A stretch of DNA of 64,000 nucleotides from Populus alba. Its lineage: Eukaryota; Streptophyta; Magnoliopsida; Malpighiales; Salicaceae. Location of the stretch: assembly GCF_005239225.2 (NCBI RefSeq), contig NC_133284.1, positions 30,428,339 to 30,492,338 on the forward strand. The letters run 5' to 3'. Made by a program: the position numbers and the translations under genes. The notes under the pieces were generated by a model. The model searched no databases and had not been told where the DNA came from. It was given only the letters and a program-made list of their open reading frames with translations. Within the stretch, counting starts at the first letter, position 1. Each line of letters begins with the position of its first letter. Below are positions 44,293-55,151 of this stretch, one piece after another.

Positions 44293-46423
44293 TGTCGCAC
44301 GTGTGCGGCGTCGCGGCGAAAATTATATAGTTGTTCCATTTTCTTATCTACAATGTAAATCTATCTATATCTATGGGGATACAAGAAAATATTGTCTTTT
44401 ATGGGTGGAAAATGGAATGGGAGTCGCCACCTAGTATTTTGGTCACTAGGAACCCTAATTGGCCTCAGAGATCGGGTACGGGGACTGGTTGCGTAAAGGG
44501 AAGGTATTAGCACCCCAAATACGCCCTACCTAAGGTAAGCTGCATTGTTTTATTGTCTGATAAAACCTAAGGTCTTTTCGTGTTTTCCTAGTTGTTGGTA
44601 TGGTTCAAGAAAAGTCCTTCTCGGTAAGGAGATCCTTATCTTAATGGGTAATTTTGACGTTAATAACATAATTTAATATTCGGAATACGTCTTACGTATA
44701 AGATCGTAACCCCAAATACTAAAAGAAAACACAATAATTTTTTTGGAATTTTTGAAATATTGGCCTAGTTCTCATGGCTTGAATAAACTGGTTATTAAAG
44801 CCAAAATGCATGCTAATACATATATTGTTTTGAAATTTCCTTTGTTGTGTGAAAATACGATGTTATAATATTTATATATATATTGGAGAGACTAGGCCGT
44901 ATGCATGAAAACAAAACATTTTTTTTTTAATAAACTTTTTTTTGACGAAAACCGGGTATTTTAATACCGAATTTGTATATTTACAGTATAAAAATACAAA
45001 CCGGTATTGATCAAAATACAGTAACAAAATTATGGAAAATCACATATTTTTTGAAAGTTTTTTTTTTAAATTTAAATTTTTTTACTACACCAGACCCGGC
45101 CCAAAAGGGGAATGGGCCAAAATAGGCCCGAAATAAAACAAGCCTACTTTCTACAATCCAGCCACCTGGGCTGGGCTGATATTCCAGCCCGAAATGAACA
45201 TGGACTGGTTACTGTGCACCTGCACAGTAACCAGTTAATTAATTAGGTGGATACTGTGCACCTGCACAGTACCTGTTAATTAATTAGACATGCATAGTAA
45301 CCGGGGAATTAATTAGCTGATTACTGTGCACCTGCACAGTAACCAGCTAATTAATTTCTTACTTGCAGAACGTGCACAGTGCACGTTCTGCATGCAAGAA
45401 GACGAATACGGGATAAGGGGAAGAGTTACCTGCGACGATGAGCTTGGGTAGAGGAGCTGACAATGGTGCTGGTGGCTGGTTTGGTGGTGGCGTTGCTGCG
45501 GCTCCTCTTCCTCTTCCTCTTCCTTACTCTTTTGGCGCTGCTTCTTCTCTTTATTTCCTTTTCTCCATCTATCAACAAGGTTCTTCTCTTTCTTCAGCAG
45601 CTTTGTGGAGATGCTGGTGGTGGCGACCTATGGAGTGACCTGGATGGTGGTCGGCCCTTCTTCCTCTTCTTCTTTGCATTTTTCTCTTCAGCTCTGTTCT
45701 CGTTTCCTCCTGCTTTTCACGGGGCTGTTGTTGACTGAGATGGCAATGGCAGCTGGTGGTGTGGGTAGTGCCGCTGTGTTCGTGCTCCAGGTGGCGTTGG
45801 TCTCGCGGCAGCCGGCTGTGGTTACTTTTCCTCCTCTCTTATGTCGTTGCTTCTTCTTTCCATTTCTGTCACCTTGTTTCTCTGCTTCTTCTTCGCTGGC
45901 TCCCTCTGTTTTGGTTTCTCTCTTCTCTACACTCTCACAGTATCTCTCATCCTCTCATCGTTTCAAACTTCCCTCCCCTTTCAATTTGCAAAAGCCTCTC
46001 CTTTCAGTTTTAAAAAATAACTCTCCCTCTCTCCCGGTCGTTCTCTCTCTTCAGGTTTTCTCCTTTTTTTCCCCTCTGTCTCCTCTGTTCGGGTCCTCTC
46101 TTTTCTTTCTGTTTGCTCTCTATTTATAGGGGGAAAAAAGGAGCTGGTCCTTTTGCTAGTGCGCCTTGGGAGCAAATCATGCGGCGGCTGGTCGGCCAGT
46201 GACTTCGGTCGGTGGTCCAAAGTCATGGGGTCGGTCAGTGGGTGCGAGGAGAGAGAGGCGGGAAGATTTTTTAAAAAAACAAAGGTTTTCTTCTCCCCCT
46301 GATGCACGTTCGGGGGGAAGAAGAAAGAGGAACAGTGTCGTTCAAAACGACATCGTTCCGATCTTCTTCCTTTATTTATTTATTTATTTATTTTTTGTGG
46401 GGACCCAAAAATGGGTTACAACA
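44293..46423 (-). mobile_element. Solo LTR of the Ogre-type family
   Basis: 2,131 bp with TGTCGCAC and GGTTACAACA termini and a perfect ACCAT target duplication. It shares with the LTR at 18183-21065 the palindrome array (45207-45391), the GGACCCAAAAATGGGTTACA end, the GAGTCGCCACCTAGTATTT stretch and the GAGCTTGGGTAGAGGAGCTG stretch. It is diverged elsewhere, so it comes from a related subfamily. It formed by recombination between the two LTRs of a former full element. Confidence 0.93.
45207..45391. repeat. Palindrome array in the solo LTR
   Basis: Same organisation as 4997-5182: GGTTACTGTGCACCTGCACA-type palindromes with TTAATTAATTA spacers, ending in the perfect 27-bp palindrome at 45365-45391, whose arms are unchanged although the rest of the LTR has diverged. 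Confidence 0.88.
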
Positions 46424-46565
46424 ACCATGCTGTTTGCTTCTCTTGATTAGGTGGTTGTTGGAATTTCACCACTCTCTTTAGCTGCTGTAGTCTATCTTGC
46501 TCCTTCAGTAGAAGGAATTTTCTCCACGGGCTTGGCCTTGGTGCCCTAGAACCTAGGAAAACTAT
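46424..46565 (-). pseudogene. Vicilin-like exon B fragment, right half
   Basis: It corresponds to about 23466-23612 of the first copy (reading LKEQDRLQHLKRVVK on the minus strand, with changes). It breaks off at about 46565, at the edge of a copia gag remnant. Confidence 0.82.
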
Positions 46566-46575
46566 CGAACCCTCT

Positions 46576-47230
46576 TTAGCTAACACTTGATGTTCTGCTC
46601 AAAGGACCGGTAAGGAAACCACTGCCCATCAGCAACAGGCTGTTTGGGCTGCTGGCAATGACCCTGCTTCCAGCCCATGGGAGTAGAGGAATGAGAACCA
46701 CAAAAATTAGACCTATAATAGTTGTTGTACTTGTTGCTATCGGAGCACCAATGGCTACGAGAATGACCTCTGTGATGACTAAAATGGGGGTTGTGCTGCT
46801 GCTGGGCAAGGTGAGCAGAGGGCAACAAAGATGATATAGGCAACAGAGGTGGATTTGCAGCTAAGGATTGAAGAGAGGTCTTATGCAGAAACTCATGAGT
46901 AAGAAAATGGTTGTAAAGGTCAGCATATAACAACAGTATTGCCTTGGTTACAAGACTAGTTACCAAGTCTTTAAACTCACCACGAAGACCATGAAATATA
47001 TAGAGGTTGAAGTCTTCAAGAGAAAGGGGTCGGCCAGTAGCAACCAATTCATCAAATAATGACTTGGCGTGCTACATGTATGTAAACCAAAGCATCTCAT
47101 TGCCGATGATCTTGAAAAGACACATGGAGTTGCATAATACGAGAATTCGACGGAGAAGCAAGCGCTTTCTCAAGAGTGCACCAAACACAAGAAGAAGTCT
47201 AACAATTTACCACAAGATGTAGGATGTTTA
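46576..47230 (-). pseudogene. Copia gag remnant
   Basis: The minus strand reads LVATGRPLSLEDFNLYIFHGLRGEF, DLVTSLVTK and ADLYNHFLTHEFLHKTSLQS, then a His/Gln/Asn-rich tail. This is the conserved gag (UBN2-type) of plant copia elements. Upstream, to about 47230, weaker matches in a shifted frame (CTLEKALASPSNSRIMQLH) extend it, with an in-frame stop. It has no pol, LTR or zinc knuckle nearby. Confidence 0.8.
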
Positions 47231-47429
47231 TGGAGAGAGAAGAGAGTAACGCGCTTAAAATAAGCTGATCCTATTGCTTCTAATAAAAAAAAAAAGGGGT
47301 TGATTTTCAAAGAAAAACCATCAGAACTATCAGAAACATGAGAGGGTGGATATGGCACTTAGCCATAAAAAAGTGGAAAACACCTTGACCATGAAGATAT
47401 TGCTTCATCTACATTCACCAATAAAGATA

Positions 47430-48370
47430 GTTGGTATAATGAACTACTATGGGTCTGTTATGAAGATAGTATGATGTTTTGATGGTCACTATGGGTTGTT
47501 GGCCATGTTGGAGGCTACAGTTTGAGAGGGGTAGTTGATAGCTCATTGGTTTTGGTATGGAGGAGAGTGCTTTTTTTGGCTTAGGAGAGGTCTGGTGGTA
47601 CTAGTTCCACTCACTAGCTTTTCAGTGAGGATACATTGTGCAAGACGCCTTGTTCGGAGAAGAAGACGACGCTATTGGTCTTTAATTAGTAGAAGTTGTG
47701 GAGGAGATTTCTAGGGTTTTTTTTGTTTGAAATCGATGAAGCAAGAGTACAAACATTTGTTGATGAGTGTTTACTGTGGGGGTTTATGGAGGAGATGGGG
47801 GCTACTCTTTGTCGGAAGGGTGAGGGAAGGCAGTTGAGAGGTTTTATGGTTGGGTGATGAATAAGGGACTAGAGGAAGTGTTGTCAGGGGGAGAGGAGGA
47901 GCTGAAGTTGGGATTGTGTGCATATGAGTTTATACTACGTTTTGTGAGCTCACTTAGATGGATGATTGAGAGCTTGGAGAGCTAGATCTCTTGTCTGTGG
48001 TAGGAACTGCTAGTGGTTGCTGGCGGCTGGCCTAAAAAAATAGGTTTAGGGTTTTTTAAGTGTATTTTTTTTGGAAAGTGTGTGAGCTAGATAGAGTTTT
48101 TTTCTAGTATTTTTCAGTTAGTGTTTTTTTATCCTCTCTCCTAAACCTTCCCTCCTTTTTGTGTTTGCATAACAACATATTTATAGATAAAGATTTTTGT
48201 CATGTTTCCCTCGATTGCTTGGTTCCCAAGCAATCTAAATTTTCTTTGATCCTTTATTTTCTTCCTTTACACTTCTGGTTCCTTTGCTCATTTATCATTG
48301 ACTTAAAAAACACATTAACAACTAAACGTGTTGAAAGTAAATTTTTTAAAAAGTTTTAAATTCTTTAGAA
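47430..48370. repeat. Duplicated block X, copy 2
   Basis: It matches 854-2090 with many substitutions but without the LINE insertion, and marks the left edge of the second extensin unit. Confidence 0.7.
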
Positions 48371-48456
48371 AAGATGCTGAAAATGATGCAAATACATCAA
48401 AAACATATATTTTTTAGGTTTCTATTGGGTTTTTTTTTTTTCTATTTGTTTCTCCT
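48371..48456 (-). repeat. LTR fragment, left piece (interrupted by a solo LTR)
   Basis: The stretch resembles 50130-50225, the inner end of the adjoining LTR (GAAAATG, ACATATATTTTTTAGG). Together with 50265-50312, which ends AACTGGGTAGCAACA, it looks like one older truncated LTR into which the LTR at 48457-50264 inserted. Confidence 0.5.
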
Positions 48457-50264
48457 TGTCGCATGTCAAAATCCGCGCGGCATAGGCTTGGAGATTTTTC
48501 ATTTCTCGTTTTTTTTTATTGGTTCGTTGGAGTCGCCACCTAGTAATTGATTGAAGGCTACTAGGAGACCGGATGAGCTGGTCTTGTCAGAGATTCGCGG
48601 GTAAGGGACTGGTTGTGGTTAAGGAAGGTATTAGCACTCCTAACGCACCCTACTTGAGGTAAGCTGCTTCATGGCTTTGACGTGTTAAAGAAGTTTTAAA
48701 ATTTTGTCCTTTCATCGGATATTAGAAATACAACTTACGTATAAGTTAATAATTCTTGACCGTGATCCAATCAAAATATTAAATTCTTCTTTAATCTTTA
48801 CAATTTTATCATAAATAAATAAAACATCCATAAAACAAATACAAACACACGCATACTTTACTATATTTTTTCCTTTTTTTCTTTTCTTTTCTTTTATATA
48901 CACATTACAAATAATAAAAATTCATTACTAAACAAAAAAAATAAAAAACAATTTAAAATTACAAAACAGCCCCTAAAACATCCAAAGGCTTCTGGAATCT
49001 GCAGGAACAGTGCACGGGAACAGAGGCGGCGCATCTTCTCCACGCGCCCTGCCACTAGCGGCGCTGGGTTCACGCGCCGCCGCCGATGAAAAGAGCAGAA
49101 CCGTGGCTCAAAAACGTCTTCTTCTTCTCTGTCTTCCTATGCCGGCGGTTACCTGAAAAAAACAACTAAAGCCGCAACAACCAGTTGATTTTAGTTTTTA
49201 TTTCATTTTGTCTTTGAAATCTGCTTTGGCTTTTTTCTTTTTCAGATCTGCTCCGCTTCTCTGCCTCCTCCCTTCTCTGTTTCAGGCGGGTCGGTTTGTT
49301 ATGGGTTTGTCTTCTTCTCCTCTGTTTCGGGTGGCAGATCGGGAGGCACTGCAGTGTGCAAAGGGCGACGATGGATCTGTGGCGGCGCTGTTTGATGACG
49401 ATGTGGTCGGCGCTGATGGCTCTGTGGGTGTGCTGCTGGACGGTCTTCACCCCTGACGATGGTAGCAGCCTATGATGGCTACCGGTAGGTTGGCTAGAGA
49501 AGAAAATCAGAACCAAGGGGGGCAGCTGTTTGGCCTGTTTGTTTCTCGAGAGGAGGAAGGAGATGAGGGCTCTGGTTTTCTTTGGCAAGACCAAAGGGAA
49601 AAAATGAGTGGCCGACTGTGAGAAGGAGAACCGATTTTGGTTTTGGGTAAGCGGCTGGAGAGGGAAAACGAAATGGCCAAGGGGAGGAGGCGATCGAGAG
49701 TGGTAGAGGACCGCCAACTGGCTTTTTTGTTGGCTGGGAGTTGGGTTTTTCTCTTTTTGATCGAGGGGGCGCGGCGGCTGTGTCTCCAAAAAATCCCAAA
49801 CCGGGGAGGGTGGCTGTTGGCTTTGAAAGAGATGGGTTTAGGGTTAGGGTTTTCTTTTTTGTGTTTTTTTTTATATATTTCAAAATTGCCCCCTCCCTTT
49901 TGTGTGTACTGAAGACCAGTATTTATAGGCAAAAATATTGCTAGGTTTCCAAATTTGGTCCCTCAGCTTCTTTTTTTTTTGTAAATTTGGTTTTTCTTAA
50001 TTTTTTTTTGTATTTTTTGAAAACGAGCAATATCAATGTCGACTCAATGAGGAAAATCAATTATTTTAAAAATGACGCGTGAAAAATTGAACGCGTTCGA
50101 AAGACCTTTGAAAATTTAAATTCTTTTTTAGACGACGTTGAAAATGCTAAAATGACAAAAATATATTAAAAAAACATATTTTTTTAGGATTTTTGTTGTT
50201 TTTCTCTATTTTTGGATTTTTCTAAAAATTTATCAAAATATGGGTCAAAAATTGGGTAGCAACA
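48457..50264 (-). mobile_element. Solo LTR related to the non-coding element's LTR
   Basis: 1,808 bp from TGTCGCATG to GGGTAGCAACA, minus-strand orientation (sense start TGTTGCTACCCAATTTTTGA). The first about 230 sense bases match the start of the LTR at 28691, including the ACGCGTTCGA region. The end shares the GAGTCGCCACCTAGTAATT and GGTAAGCTGCTTC regions. The flanks CTCCT (48452-48456) and CTTCT (50265-50269) could be a target duplication with one mismatch. Open frames at 49166-49932 lie in its CT/GA-rich part and are not conserved proteins. Confidence 0.78.
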
Positions 50265-50312
50265 CTTCTTTTTAAAAAAATTTAAAAAACATTTTCAAAA
50301 ACTGGGTAGCAA

Positions 50313-50844
50313 CAACACTGACCTTTTCCTACAACTCTAGAAACGCACCAACCACCAAAATAAAATAAAAACATGTACGCATGAATTAATTTCTGGACCT
50401 GAAGGAATGCTTTCTCTTCAATGAACACAAACTAGAATATCACCTTTTATTAGTATTTGTTGACAATATCAATTAGATAATGATTCTGCAATGATGTAAC
50501 TAGGTTCCATGCATTTGTCCCGAATTGTTTGATCGACCAAAATATATAAATACTGATGCTTAATTTGACACCACACGTACTTTAACTTAGCATTAATTAA
50601 TTACTAGGATATATATACATGAGAATACTCGCAATATTACATGTTAGATATGGCTGGCACAAGATCTCATTACTGATGGGAGACAAGGATATATGCCAAC
50701 TATTTTTGTTTCAAGAAGCAGATTTTTCCTTTTTTATTTTCTCTAACACGTCATTTTGTTGGTAAAACTGAATGGAATTGTTCGTAAACCATACATTACA
50801 GAAGATGTGCAACACGTCTCAGTAATATAGTGGAAACCTGTTTT

Positions 50845-50876
<32 letters not shown>

Positions 50877-51061
50877 CTGGTGTTGACAGAAGCGTGAGAA
50901 CATGGTATTAACTTTTGGTTTGTTAGAATTAGTTGAAAACATCAAACAATAAAAAAATATGTAGTAGTTGAGGCCTTAGCTATAAAAACTGAAAACTTTG
51001 TATTGATTCCCATCTCCAGACCATAGTGGTGGAAATTGAAGAGTAGCCAATTTCTCCAAAC
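50313..51061 (+). promoter_or_regulatory. Upstream region and promoter of extensin 2
   Basis: Homologous to the extensin 1 upstream region. TATA box at 50981-50987, 75 bp before the ATG at 51062. A poly(T) tract of about 30 bases (50849-50876) replaces about 250 bp present in copy 1 (roughly 2600-2840). The proximal 180 bp are well conserved. Confidence 0.65.
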
Positions 51062-53376
51062 ATGGCCAACATTGGGCCTCAACTAGTGTGTGCCTTGGCA
51101 CTATGGTTGATAGCTGCTCAAGTAGCTGCTGATAAAGATGACCTTTACAAATATTCATCACCGCTACCACCTATATTACCATATTATCCTCCTGAATATT
51201 ATTACAAATCTCCACCTCTCCTGTCACCATCACCCCCTCCCCCATACATTTATAAGTCTTCTCCTCCACCATCACCACCTCCACCTCCACCATATATCTA
51301 CAAGTCCTCACCACACCCACCTCCATCTCCACCATCACCATATATCTATAAGTCACCAACCCCGCCATCACCTTCCCCACCTCCACCTTATGTTTACAAA
51401 TCTCCACCTCCCCCATCACCATCACCCCCTCCCCCTTACATTTATAAGTCTCCTCCTCCACCATCTCCATCACCACCTCCACCATATGTCTACAAGTCCC
51501 CACCACCCCCATCACCATCTCCACCACCACCATACATCTATATGTCACCACCCCCACCATCACCTTCCCTGCCTCCACCATATGTCTACAAGTCCCCACC
51601 ACCTCCATTACCATCTCCAACTCCACCTTATGTTTACAAATCTCCACCTCCCCCATCTCCCTCCCTCCCTCCCTCCTCCATACATTTATAAGTCTCCTCC
51701 ACAATCTCCATCACCACCTCCACCATATGTCTACAAGTCCCCACCACCCCCATCACCATCTCCACCACCACCATACATCTATATGTCACCACCCCCACCA
51801 TCACCTTCCCTGCCTCCACCATATGTCTACAAGTCCCCACCACCTCCATTACCATCTCCAACTCCACCTTATGTTTACAAATCTCCACCTCCCCCATCTC
51901 CCTCCCTCCCTCCCTCCTCCATACATTTATAAGTCTCCTCCACAATCTCCATCACCACCTCCACCATATGTCTACAAGTCCCCACCACCCCCATCACCAT
52001 CTCCACCACCACCATACATCTATAAATCACCACCCCCACCATCACCTTCCCCGCCTCCACCTTATGTCTACAAGTCCCCACCTCCCCCATCACCATCACC
52101 CCCTCCCCCTTACATTTTTAAGTCTCCTCCTCCACCACCGCCTTCACCACCTCCACCATATGTTTACAAGTCCCCACCACCCCCATCACCATCTCCACCA
52201 CCCCCATACATCTATAAGTCACCACCACCCCCATCACCATCTCCACCACCCCCATACATCTATAAGTCACCACCTCCACCATCACCTTCCCCACCTCTAA
52301 CATATGTTTACAAATCCCCACCACCTCCATCACCTTCACCTCCTCCCCCTTATATGTACAAGTCTCCACCTCCCCCATCTCCATCACCCCCTCCCTCATA
52401 CATTTATAAGTCTCCTCCTCCACCATCTCCCCCACCACCTCCACCTTATATGTACAAGTCCCCACCACCTCTATCACCATCTCCACCTCCACCTTATGTT
52501 TACAAATCTCCACCTCCCCCATCTCCTTCCCCCCCTCCTCCGTACATTTATAAGTCTCCTCTTCCACGTTCTCCTTCACCACCCCCTCCCTATGTCTACA
52601 AGTCCCCACCACCACCATCACCATCTCCACCACCACCATACATCTATAAGTCCCCACCTCCACCATCACCTTCCCCACCTCCACCATATGTTTACAAATC
52701 CCCACAACCTCCATCACCTTCACCTCCACCACCATACATCTACAAGTCACCACCTCCACCATCACCCTCCCCACCTCCACCGTATGTTTACAAGTCCCCT
52801 CCACCTCCATCACCATCACCTCCCCCACCATACATCTACAAGTCCCCACCACCTCCGTCACCTTCACCTCCTCCCCCTTATATGTACAAGTCTCCACCTC
52901 CTCCACCTTCGTCCCCCCCTCCTCCATACATTTATAAGTCTCCTCCACCATCTCCATCACCACCGCCTCCCTATATCTACAAGTCTCCACCACCCCCATC
53001 ACCATCTCCACCTCCTCCATATGTCTACATATCCCCACCACCCCCATCACCATCTCCTCCACCACCATACATCTATAAGTCACCACCTCCACCATCACCT
53101 TCCCCACCCCCACCTTATGTCTACAAGTCCCCACCACCTCCATCACCATCTCCACCTTCCCCACCCCCACCTTATGTTTATAATTCGCTGCCACCACCAT
53201 CTCCATCGCCACCCCCTCCCTATGTATATAAATCCCCACTACCACCATCTCCATCACCACCTCCTCCTTGTGTATATAAATCCCCACCTTCACCATCTCC
53301 ATCACCCCCTCCTCCTTACTACTACATGTCCCCACCACCACCTTCTCCCTCACCACCCCCTCCTCCATATTACTAG
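51062..53376 (+). pseudogene. Extensin 2, with two frameshifts
   Basis: Paralogue of extensin 1, starting MANIGPQLVCALALWLIAAQVAA (signal peptide), then DKDDLYKYSSP and Ser-Pro4 / Y(V/I)YK repeats. The original frame ends at TAA 51689-51691 (209 codons), because a CTCCCTCCCTCCCTCC run at 51658-51676 shifts the register. The extensin sequence continues in a second frame to a stop at 51930-51932, after an identical run, and then in a third frame to TAG at 53374-53376. The repeat array is far longer than in copy 1 and ends PSPPPPPYY. If the sequence is right, only a short 209-residue extensin is made; it would still carry a signal peptide and several cross-link motifs, so some function is possible. 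An assembly error in this repeat is an alternative. Confidence 0.85.
51467..51949 (+). repeat. 241-bp tandem duplication inside extensin 2
   Basis: 51467-51708 and 51708-51949 are the same sequence by eye, including the CTCCCTCCCTCCCTCC run and the stop that follows it (51691 and 51932, 241 bp apart). 241 is not a multiple of three, so the duplication adds its own shift. Confidence 0.88.
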
Positions 53377-53405
53377 ACAAATTAAATTATGTTTTTTATA
53401 TTCAT

Positions 53406-53513
53406 GTAAGTTTTGTTTCGGACATTAATTTGTTAATAATTTTATTTTTCTTCTTTTATCTTGGTTTTATCCTGTCGTGTCATCTAATTTTGAGGATCTG
53501 TTTTGAATTGCAG
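53406..53513 (+). other. Predicted 3'-UTR intron of extensin 2
   Basis: GTAAGTTTTG donor and TTGAATTGCAG acceptor, 108 nt, matching the intron of extensin 1 in length and position. It begins 29 bp after the stop codon. Confidence 0.7.
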
Positions 53514-54268
53514 GTTGTGTATTTATGAAGACAATAATGGCTGCAAGAAGCACTGAAATGATTTCTTGGTGGCTCATATTCATTCATTCTGTCTCAATGA
53601 AACGCCCTTCTCAAGAGCTAGAACGAGCAACGTGAACGTGATGCTTCGCAGTGTTTATATAGGGAGAGACTTTTTCTTTGTTTCAGTTTCATTACTCCAT
53701 CGGTTCATGTCTGTAATGGAGTGATTATTTTTGTTGTATGTTCGCTTCTTTTATACTTATTATTATAATTACTCATTTTTTCTGTAATGGAGTGTTTTTA
53801 TTAAAAAAATAATAATTATTAAATATTTCCTCAAGCCCTAATTGTAAGAAAAAATAATAATATAGAGCTTACAATTAGCTCTAATATTATAGAGTTTGGC
53901 AATTAACTGGCAAGAGTTTCATTCAAAGGTTGGTACCAGTGTTATTCATATTTCATGAATTATTAATCTTACTTCATTAATAGACTCTATATATTACCTC
54001 TTTGTTTTTCATATAATTATGAAACATCTTATTTTGACATGACTAAAGTTTATTAAGATATTATGTTTTAATTATTAAATTTTTAAATTAATCCAAATAA
54101 AAAATAAAAAGAACAAAGCTCAATAACATTAGTCTTACAAACTCTATAATATTACCTTTAGTTTGTAAGAAAAAATAAATAAATTAGTCTTAATGACTTT
54201 AGAAACGATTCATGTATTTAATTTCTATGTAATTAAATCATCTTAGGGTGAAACTCATTAACTCAATA
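53514..54268. other. 3' UTR and AT-rich downstream region of extensin 2
   Basis: It begins with GGCTGCAAGAAGCACTG-type sequence shared with copy 1, then is AT-rich. A segment at about 53880-54080 matches about 22140-22360 in reverse orientation, so one of the copies was inverted here. I see no gene. Confidence 0.55.
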
Positions 54269-54614
54269 TCATACTCTGAAAGTAACGAAGCAGAAAAAAG
54301 AACTCAGAAAAGCAAAAATGAAAGTTATCCCCAAAAGATACTCTAGCTTGCCTGCAAGTGAAACCACCCCAACATTATTTTGCACTTCACTCTTCCCTAA
54401 TCGAAACCCATAACCATTTCGATACCAAAGCTCTTGATCACATTTAGCGCCTCGAAACTTGGCCACCGGCTCCTCCTCATCTGGTGGAGCTGCAGTTGCT
54501 GAAGGCAATATAACAGCCTCGTGCTGTGCCGTAACGATCGACGCGCTTAACCCTTTCCTCGCTCACACAAAATGCAGCTGCGAGCTCAGGGATTCTCAAG
54601 GTTTGAAGAATCGA
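54269..54614 (-). pseudogene. Vicilin-like C-terminal fragment
   Basis: The minus strand reads an Ala/Pro-rich tail, AAPPDEEEPVAKFRGAKCDQELW then YRNGYGF, matching the sequence at about 22500-22640, and upstream it matches the 22640-22735 stretch. It is cut at 54614 by the end of a CACTA element. It carries an extra about 45 bp near 54345-54390 that copy 1 lacks. Confidence 0.78.
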
Positions 54615-54915
54615 CACTACTAAAAAATGTAGTAATTAGCAATGGACTATTCCGTTGCAAATACTACTAAAATTCGTTGCTAAAACAATTTAGCAACGGA
54701 ATCAGCAACGACAAAAATCAGATGCAGATTTGTCATTGCTGATTTTTTAACAACGGATAATCCGTTGCTAACTGAAGCAACGGATTTTCTGTTACTAGTT
54801 TTGTGAATCAGCAACGGATTCTCCATTGCTCATTCGTGCATCAGCAATGGAGAATCCGTTGCTGATTCGGGCATCAGTTACAATCACCAACGGAGAATCC
54901 GTTGGTGATTGTATT
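54615..54915. repeat. CACTA terminal motif and subterminal repeats
   Basis: After CACTACTAAAAAATG there are about a dozen copies of GCAACGGA or its complement TCCGTTGC, in both orientations, often paired (for example near 54745-54765, 54835-54860 and 54885-54915). Such repeats are the binding sites of the TNPA-type protein in En/Spm; the assignment here is by position and pattern. Confidence 0.88.
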
Positions 54916-55151
54916 ATTAAATTTTTATTTATTTATTAAAATGATTTTTAATTAATTTATTTAATTATTTATGGATATTTTAAAAGTTGTAGAATATATA
55001 TAACCAACATAAATTAATATTAATAATAATTATATAATTAATAAAAAAAGAATAAAAATAATATTCATATTATAAAAATTTAGTTAAACTTGCATTAATA
55101 CAATTAAGTTCAAATACAATAATAATAATAAAAAAACAACAAAAGATACAA

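Noticed and set aside
49166..49932. Frames of 129-207 codons in the solo LTR near 49.5 kb
   Set aside because: Low-complexity Pro/Ser/Lys-rich translations of LTR sequence, overlapping in several frames; no homology recognised.
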